This document shows positions 56,157 through 64,000 of a stretch of 64,000 bases of DNA, one piece after another (position 1 is the stretch's first letter; the number at the start of each line of letters is the position of its first letter). Both the position numbers and the translations under genes were made by a program. Location: the NCBI GenBank assembly GCA_003024785.1, contig PUQB01000950.1, forward strand, positions 1-64,000. The letters run 5' to 3'. Below the pieces are notes generated by a model. That model was not told the origin of the DNA, did no database searches, and saw nothing but the letters and a program-made list of their open reading frames with translations. The DNA comes from Selaginella tamariscina. Its lineage: Eukaryota > Streptophyta > Lycopodiopsida > Selaginellales > Selaginellaceae.

Positions 56157-56340
56157 ATGGTTTAGGGTTTAGGATAATGTTTTATTAAGCCAGTCGGCAT
56201 ATATTAAGCCAGTCGGCATATTAAAAAAACTTATATATTCTAGAATATTCTTGAGAAATTCTAGAATATGCTAGAATAACCCTAGAATATCCGCGAATAT
56301 CTAGAATAATATGAAGCCTCCTAAGCCGGAGCGTCGAGAC
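56157..56340. repeat. right terminal/subterminal repeat of the MULE element
   Basis: A 19-base direct repeat TATTAAGCCAGTCGGCATA is followed by AT-rich sequence and six GAA/TTC blocks (TTCTAGAATATTCTTGAG.. to about 56,312). The reverse strand then shows GGCTTAGGAGGCTTCATATT, matching GGAGGCTT of the left end. The outermost boundary is not resolved. Confidence 0.55.
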
Positions 56341-57840
56341 CCCTATGAGTGTGCCGCTTGCAATTCCCTTGAAACGAAGCATCAATGCTTTCATTTTTCA
56401 AAAATTGTGAGCTGGTCACTTGCAGTTCTTTACAAACAAAACTGCAAGTCGCAGTTCTTGCAATTTCTTAAAAATAGAATTATGAGCAGACAAGTCGCAA
56501 TTTTTTAAAGAAAGAACAGTGAGCGGATGGCTCGTAGTTTCACAGTGATGAATTGCATGCAGGACGGACAAAATGCAAATCGTGCGGCTCCCGTACAACA
56601 TCAGTGCAACTAGCATGAAAGCCGCATGGCTCAAAATGCGGCTTCCCTATGAGACCAAACAAACTTGCACAGCTTCCATATGGCCGCATACGAAAGCTGT
56701 GTGGTGAGTTCAAATCTGCAAGCAAATGCAGATCACTCACGAAAACAAAAGAAATTGCGGGCAAATGCAAAAATCGCACGCAAATGCAAAATCAAAAGAG
56801 AAATCAAAAAAATTGAGAAGAAGATGCACAAATTTATTAAAAATGACTGTAATATTTTATTGATATTTCAGCAAAAGAATCTGCAAAAAAAATTTAACCA
56901 ATGAACCCTAACCTAACCCTACAAAATTAGGGCTTTATCAAACCCTTTTGTATGACCCTACCAAAGTTAGGGCTTTTGGATTTTATAGTTTTTGAGGTGT
57001 TTAATTAAAGTTACTTTGAAACTAATTACAAGCAAATTGTTACAATTTAATTATATTATTTTTATAGTTGATTACATACGCAAGGACAAAATATATTGAT
57101 ATATATATATAAAGATTTAATATGCATTGTCAAACTTAAATTGAATTTTAAGGTTTAAGGTTATTTAGGTGAAATTTACATTGACATTTTAATACTTCCA
57201 CAAATAAATTGATATAGAATGTTGTCTGTGTCATCAACATTTAACGGCCATTCTAATTCACCTTATTGACTCTTAAATAGTAAACTTGTGTTATCAATAC
57301 TCATTAACCATTTTGATAATAACCATCCTAAATGTTAAACTCACATGGTCCCAAATGATTATCTTAAACTTTCTTTATAATATATTAGACGGTTATTTTA
57401 AACTCCTTATCTAATCCATTTGATAATTATTTTAAATTACATTTATAATGTACTAAACTTTTTATATAATTCATTCAATTATTATCCTTACCGTTAAGAT
57501 ACAAAATTTGATACATTAATAACTTGAGAGAGAGATAAATAGAGTAGAAAAATAGTTAAATTATCACATACATATAATAATTTGAGAAAGTTTGAAGAAA
57601 AATTATCACATACATATAATAACTTGACACAATAAAGAGATTTCATGTGTTATCACATATACACAATGAAAGTACACTAATTTAAATTGTAAAATTCTTT
57701 AAATATATTAAAGTATTATAAAGAGAGGGAAATTGTTAAGTTATAAGAGAGAGTTATTACATATACATAATAACTTAACAGAGTTAAAAGAAATTACACA
57801 TAACTTTGAAAAAGAATTAAGTTATCACATAAAGTAATTT
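56341..57840. other. AT-rich non-coding DNA
   Basis: The 56,400-56,900 part has repeated TGCAAGTCGCAG and GCAAATGCA words in both orientations. The rest is AT-rich with no gene. A short CCTAACCCTA motif is at about 56,905-56,925. Confidence 0.5.
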
Positions 57841-59345
57841 AAATTATTAAATTAAAGATAATAATTGGGTTAAGGGTCTAATTTAAGAATAAACTTACAG
57901 GTTAAGTATAGCAACTCATTAAGGATCATTAAATAATTAAGTCCAACTTAAAAATAAATTCACATGTTAAAAAATAATAATTAGGTTAAGGGTCCAACTT
58001 ATTAATACCAAATTAAAGATAATTAAGTAAAATCATTATGTTAAGAATAATAATCAAGTTAAGAGTCATTAAATAGGTTTAAGAACTTAAAAAATAAACT
58101 CAAAATAAGAATTTAATTAAAGGTTCAATTCATTAAATTAAGGATAATACACTAATTAATAAGTTATTATTAAATAATTAAGACCACCAATAGTGGGCAT
58201 GTATACAAGTAATTATAAGTGTGTGTTTGTGAATGCCTCATCAATATTTTAAATTTCATTTTATGGTCATTCTAGTTTTCATTTGGCAGTTATTCTAAAT
58301 TTTATCTCTATGGTTATTATTTTAAATTCATAAGATTAACATGGTTTAAGGGTCCAAATTAGACATAAACTCACTAGATTACAGATAATAATTAGGTTAA
58401 GGGTTTAAACTAAAAATAAACTCATTAAGTTAAAAATAATAATTAGGTTAATGATCTAGCTTAGGGATAAACTCACATGTTAAGAAAATATTTAAGTTAC
58501 TTAGAAATAAAATCATTATGTTAAGGATCATTAAATAATTAAGTCCAACCTAGGAGTTTAAGAATAAACTCACTATGTTAAAAATAATAACTATATTAAA
58601 GATATAAACTCACTAGGTTAAAAAATAACAACTAAGTAAAAAATAAATTATTACTAAATAGTTAAGCCCATCAATTGTGGGCATATGGCCCTATGTTACA
58701 GTTGATCTTATATAATAAGTTTTATTTAAGGATCATTCTAAATCTTAAATTTATGTGACACTCTTGGGGCCATTAGATTACGATGGGTTGTGATTATAGA
58801 TAAACTCATCGTGTTAAGAATAATAATAAGTAGGTCAAGGGTAAATTTATTAAATTAAGAATAATAAATGGATTAAGGGTCTAACTAAAAATAATAACTT
58901 GGTTAAGAGTCTAAATTATGAATAAACTCACAAGGTTAAAAGTAATAACTACGTTAATGGTCATTAAATAATGAAGTTCAGGCATAAGGTCTTAATAATA
59001 TACTCATTATGTTAAGGATAACAACTGAGTTAAAGGTTTAAGTTAACTTGCTAAGTTAAAGAATGTTAAGAGTTATTAAATAGTTAAGTTTCAAATTTAA
59101 GAATAAACTCATTACAACTAAATTAAAGATTTAGATTAAGGAATGTTAAGAGTTATTAAATAGTTAAGCTTCAAATTTAAGAATAAACTCATCACAACTG
59201 GATTAAAGATTTAGATTAGAGATAAATTTAATATGTCAAAGATAACAACTAAGTTAAAGGTTTAATTCAAGATAAATTCACTAGGTTAAAGACAATAATT
59301 AGGTTAATTCAGTAAATAATAAATTATTATTAAATAACTAATTGT
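57841..59345. repeat. long TTAAG.ATAAACTCA repeat tract
   Basis: About thirty degenerate units of AAGAATAAACTCACTATGTT, AAAATAATAACTAGGTTAAG and GGGTCCAAATT words. An ~80-base direct duplication lies at about 59,062-59,222. Same family as at 18,000-18,550 and 44,640-45,190. Confidence 0.75.
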
Positions 59346-60355
59346 GGGCATATGGTTTAATAAAAATGATAATTATGAAGGATTTTATTATTTACCACAA
59401 AAACATAAAGGAGTTATAATATTGTATTGTACATAAATAACTCAATTAGTAGTTTATTACATTTACCCTTAGGAAAAGTCTGGAAAACTATTTTTATTTA
59501 TGATTAACATGTATGAATGTATGTAAACTTTGTTAAACACTTTAAACCCAATAATTTTAAAATCTAAATAATACTATGTGTACAAAGTATGTTGAAACTT
59601 TCATGTTCTTTAATTATAATTGATAAAATTACATAATTTTCAAGTCTGATGTATATCTCTATGTTCAATTATTCGGTTCAAAACCATGGAACTTGACAAA
59701 TAAAAGTCTTGTACTCAGAATTATATTTGACACAAATATATACTCAGTCTGTGGTTTGTGATATCTTGTGTGCATGTGTATTTAGAAAAATTATTAAAAA
59801 AACATATATATAACTTAGTCTAATGTGATCTAGCTTGTAGTATCAAGTGAAACATTCCCATGAATATGTTAAATTCACACAAAGATTTATAACATTCTAT
59901 ATGCAATTCCTTCTTCATTAGTTAATCTTCTTAAGAATATGCTCACATAGTTTTAGTGAGGGCCTAATTACCCTTTCTCACACTTATAATATTAAGGTAT
60001 TTCAAAACTGGCTTTTGAAGAGTGAAATATCCATCCTTACTAAGAAAAATAAATTATCTAGCACGTATCATAAACTTCATTCTTCATTTATAACATGATA
60101 AACTCAAAGTATAATTAATTTATATTGAGAAAGACTTTTTTATTTAATTCTTATTCAAACGTTCTAACATTATAATTATAGCGTTAGAATATCAATTAAC
60201 AAATATTATGTTTAAATTTAATCAAGAAGTCTTACTCTATTCAAATAATAACCTAGTTGGTGGCCATTTTGAAGGGCACCACAAACATAAAAAGTGTATA
60301 TATATACATATATACTATTTAGATTTACGGTATGTAACGGGTGTCGCAATACGTA

Positions 60356-60407
<52 letters not shown>

Positions 60408-61960
60408 TTAGGTTTTGATTAGCATCACCTTGTAGTATTTATCTTCTTTTAAAAGCCAAATCCAAGTCTTTATTAAATAATGTAGCGTGTTTCTCTTTAC
60501 TTCTCTATTTCTTATTTATTTCAGTAGCCGAAAATCATACAGTACATTGATGCTGAAAATCATTTAGTACATTGATGTTACGCTTCCTCGTTACTATTAC
60601 CTAGACCAATGAATTTGATAGTTTAAAAATATTTAAATTATATTCATTTTCGAAAACTTTTTTGCCCTTTTGACAAGATCAAAATTTTCATTGGCCAAAT
60701 CAAAATCGAAATCCTGAAGTTAAATATATATTTCATTATACGATTATTGTGTAGTAACTACCCATTTGTAAAATGAGTATTGAAATTGAAATTTATTATG
60801 AATTTGAAACTCTGTTATATTGTAAGTGCTACACATGTTAAAATATATATTTAATACAGTCGAACGTATGTGTGCGTGAGTGGATGTATCAATTAGCATT
60901 TACATATATTTATATTCTTTCATAATTCAAAATACATAGGTTGACGTATACATTTTATTCACGATCGTCCTTTCATGGTTAGAATGGACATCCTTTAGTA
61001 ATTTAAGTAATTTATAAATTACTGTGGAAAATTAAGCATAGTTAAGGTTGAAAATTAAAGGCTACTAACCTTCACATGCTTTGTGAAAGAAGGATAATTT
61101 TAAACTATATAAATATAGTTTAAAATATTAAATTTTTTAGAAGCCCTTCAACATTGAAGGTCTAAGATAAAAAAATAATTAAAATTAAATATTCTAGTGA
61201 GAAAGATGATTCATCAAAATTAGAACGGTGATAACTATAAAGTCTTAATATTGAAGAGAATTAAAATAGATTTTGAAGTTTAAATTAAAAACCAACCTTC
61301 TAACTTAAAAGAACTTCAACTTGAAAAATGCCCTTGTGTTTCACATTGGGCATAGAGTTAGAGCTGTCCCACGAGACCCTTGTGAGTGTTCCACCGTATA
61401 TATTTAGTGTAATAATACGTAGTGGAGTTATGACTTATGCATTGTTTCATTCATCTTTTCTGCATGCATTCTCTTCACCCCATGAAAATTCTTGGATTAA
61501 GGAATGGAAGGATAAAGAAGGTCAAAACCTGGTGTAGCAAGTGGCACATATTTAGTTATTATAATGCAAGCATTTAAGTTTGGGTTCCTTTTCCTTTACA
61601 CCACGTCAGGTTCTTTTACACCACCTCGGGTTCTTCTACACCACCATGGGAAATTAAGGTTAGTTTGTTCCACTCCAAATTGTGGGTTCATGACATCTAT
61701 TGTTATTGTTAAGAAGTCTGAGTCCATCCAAGTCACCTTGGGAGATATTTTTTATATAATCTCTTTTAACATAATTAACAGTCCTAAATAAGGTACATCA
61801 TGGTTTGAGATGCACAATCTGATCATCGACTGGCACAATCTTGCTAGATGAGTTCATTTAAAAGGGTAAATAAGATCCTTTGTTAGTTTTTCATTTCAAC
61901 ACCCGAATTCAGTTCAAATCTTTAGTATAGCTACCAACCAAGTATAATGAGTTTGCTAAT
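59346..61960. other. AT-rich non-coding DNA
   Basis: No family-level protein similarity recognised. ORFs of 69 and 75 codons at 61,328-61,537 and 61,564-61,791 show no known domain and are probably chance. Confidence 0.45.
60361..60404. repeat. (TA)22 microsatellite
   Basis: Uninterrupted TA dinucleotides. Confidence 0.95.
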
Positions 61961-64000
61961 GTCTTTGGCAAAGTCAAGGCTGGTAAGCTTCCAAAACATT
62001 GGCTATATGATTGTCCCATTGACTTGATTGAAAGTGCTCAACCCCCTTGGGAATCAATTTATGGGTTTTCTTCTCAACTGGTGCACCCATCTTCTTTATC
62101 AAAAAGAAGGATGATTCATTATGTTTAGTAATGGATTATGGTGGGATTAATAAAGTAATAATACAAATAAATACCCTTTACCACTGAAATTGAGCTTGTT
62201 GAAGCGTCTTACCTACACCAAGTACTTCATTAAGATTAACCTCTGAGGTGCGTATAACTTAATCATGATCCACCCAAGGAATGAATAAAAGATTGCAATT
62301 TATACACGGTATGAACATTTCAAGTACATGGTGATATCATTTGGTCTCACCAATGCACTAATTATCTTACAACACATTTGCAAGTTCTTGAATGTGTTTA
62401 TATAATGTACCTTGACAACATTCTCATATATTTCAAAATATTGAAGAAGCATGAGGAGCATGTTTGACAAATACTGTAGAAGTTGCAGAACCATGGCCTT
62501 ATGCTAAGCTTGAGAAGTGTAATTTTAAACAAGACTATGTGGAGTTCCTAAGGTATATTGTCTCACTACAATGGATCTTGTTAATGTGAGAATTGTGTTG
62601 GATTGGCAAGTCCCACAATTTGTGAAATGTTTAGTGTTTTATCGGCTTTATCAACTTTTATAGCAAGTTTATCAAGGATTACTTCAAAATTATGTTACCA
62701 TTCACCAAACTCACATAGAAGGACAAGCTATTTGTGTGGTCACTAGAGGTGGAAACTGCCTTCAACACTTGAAGTAAGCCTTCAGCTCCACTTTAATATT
62801 GGCTCACTCGAATTTTAACAAACCTTTTGTCATTGAAACTTTGCACTTAATAGCATCTTATTCAAGGTTAGTGAAGATGGTCAACTATATTTCATTCCCA
62901 CAAGTTTCTTACATCGAAGATCAATTATGAGGTACATGATAGGAGCTTTTGGTTATTATAGATTCGTTTGACAAATGGAGGCACTTCTTGAAAGGTTTGT
63001 TACACCAAATAGTCTACAATGACCACAAGAATCTCATGTACTTTTAGTCATGACGAGTTTGAGTCGTCCACAATTTCATTGGACATAGTTTTTAGCGCGG
63101 TTCAATTTTGTCATTATGTATTAACTAGGTTCACAATAGGGTAAAGCATATGCTTTTCCTGATGGTTCTATTTGGCTCTTTTCCCTAATGACCTGAGTTT
63201 GACCAAACATGACAAGTTCTTTAGGATCAAACCAACTAAAGTTGATGGTATTGAAGTGTTGCAAACTTCAATGGATTCTAGTATTCTTGATATGGTTCGT
63301 GGGACACCAACGGATCTAGTTGCTTAGGATGTTGTAAATTATATTGCTTTTGATAGAGCCTCGAGTTCTAGTTCTTAGTATCACTTTGGTGACTACAATC
63401 GGTTTAAGCTTCATGATGGATTGCTACTCTACAACAATCTTGTTTATATTTTAAATGCGTCTTCGAGTATTATAAAATTGTTATGATAGTCATGTTGCTG
63501 GACATTTTGGCACCCACAAGACATTCGAATTGGTTACTTAAAGTTATTAGTGGCCCTAACTTCAAAGAGATATAACGAACTTTATTCACACTTGTGATGT
63601 TTGTTGTTAGTCCAAGGCTCCTTACCATTGTTCATATGGATTGTTTTAATTGTTGTCGATTTTAATTAATCCTTGGAAGTCAATCTCTATGAATTTCATC
63701 ACTAACTTTCTTTTATTTAAGGGGTTTGATGAGGCTTTGATTTAAGGGGTTTGATTGTGATGGACCGATTTTCCAAGATAGTTCATTTTCTTTTATGCAC
63801 AAACTCCATCACAAGTAAGGAGATAGCAGAAATGGTGCTTAAGAAAGTTTTGGATTGCATGGTTTATTAAAAGATGTTGTCACTGAATATGGACTTCAAT
63901 TTGTTGCCAAGTTTTAAAAGCGATTATTATAGCTTTTAAACATTAAGTGCAAGTTGTCGTTGAGGTATCATTTACAGAATGACAATCAATTCGAATGTAC
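61960..64000 (+). pseudogene. decayed gypsy pol, cut by the window edge
   Basis: Scattered homology in all plus frames: GAPIFFIKKKDDSLCLVMDY (about 62,088-62,147) for the RT fingers, TRYEHFKYMV and SFGLTNALIILQ (about 62,305-62,370) for the palm entry, a YLDNIL remnant of the YxDD box near 62,408, KCNFKQDYVEFL-like connection, RNase H-like and integrase remnants (63,480-63,900, including EYGLQFVAKF). Heavily mutated; an old element, more decayed than the other gypsy copies. Confidence 0.65.

Larger units (their letters stand above)
48039..56340. mobile_element. MULE-type DNA transposon carrying a ParB-like/methyltransferase-like gene
   Basis: The left edge is set by loss of homology with copy A at about 48,038. 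The right edge is approximate. Contents: subterminal GAATATTC repeats at both ends, sharing an inverted 18-bp perfect match AAGAATATTCTAGAATAT (48,089-48,106 against 56,235-56,252) and GGAGGCTT outer matches; a minus-strand ParB-like/methyltransferase-like gene; a central 137-bp palindrome array; a plus-strand MULE transposase gene. The motif CAGTCGGCA recurs at both ends and throughout the central array, which binds the block together as one unit. No clean 8-11 bp target duplication was found, so the exact ends and the completeness of the inverted repeats are uncertain. Confidence 0.65.

Noticed and set aside
56311-56508. Small ORF beginning MKPPKPERRDPYECAACNS
   Set aside because: Starts inside the transposon's terminal repeat and soon becomes low-complexity; no family resemblance.
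61328-61791. Two ORFs of 69 and 75 codons
   Set aside because: No recognisable domain, no splice context, flanked by AT-rich DNA; likely chance.

Overview
This window looks like a transposon-rich stretch of a eukaryotic nuclear genome from the green-plant lineage. The grounds are GT..AG introns of about 45-70 bases, a chromovirus with a plant initiator-tRNA-Met-type primer site, a plant-style FCP1-homology phosphatase gene, CCCTAAA-like motifs and very AT-rich spacers. A streptophyte alga or early land plant would fit, but the species cannot be fixed from sequence alone. No rRNA, tRNA, CRISPR or prokaryotic operon was seen. Most coding sequence is broken by single-base frame changes, so either much of it is decaying or the assembly carries homopolymer errors. 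Layout: 0-6.3 kb holds an array of GC-rich palindromes (core CGGCGGGATTAATCCCGCCG) lying upstream of a plus-strand gene that joins a ParB-like domain to a DNA-methyltransferase-like domain (locus 1), followed by an FCP1/NIF-like phosphatase gene. 6.5-21.4 kb and about 34.3-48.0 kb are two direct copies of one ~14 kb segment. Each copy contains a truncated or full chromovirus LTR, remnants of an old minus-strand gypsy element, a gene for an acidic nuclear protein with G-box repeats upstream, a small gypsy element with identical target duplications in both copies, a minus-strand pol scrap abutting a plus-strand gag-pro scrap, and the 5' end of a DNA-transposon gene. Between the copies lie a decayed DNA-transposon gene (21.4-23.9 kb), AT-rich DNA, and a near-complete minus-strand chromovirus (27,691-34,969) inserted into the old gypsy element. 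About 48.04-56.34 kb is the most interesting block: a Mutator-like (MULE) element. It has a plus-strand DDE transposase with a GCM/WRKY-like zinc finger and a SWIM finger, and a divergent minus-strand ParB-like/DNA-methyltransferase-like gene (locus 2). Between them is a 137-bp tandem array of palindrome-bearing units, and GAATATTC-rich subterminal repeats flank the whole. 56.3-64 kb is AT-rich repeat DNA ending in a decayed plus-strand gypsy pol that runs off the window. How the parts may work together (inference): both ParB-methyltransferase loci sit directly downstream of large arrays of palindromic GC-rich sites, different in sequence at each locus. ParB proteins classically load at clustered palindromic parS sites, so each gene may encode a DNA-binding protein that recognises its own upstream array, perhaps regulating or marking a transposon. 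At locus 2 the array units also look like consecutive 71-nt exons, so the sites may also be transcribed and spliced. The methyltransferase signature motifs are eroded in both genes, which argues against intact methylation activity.
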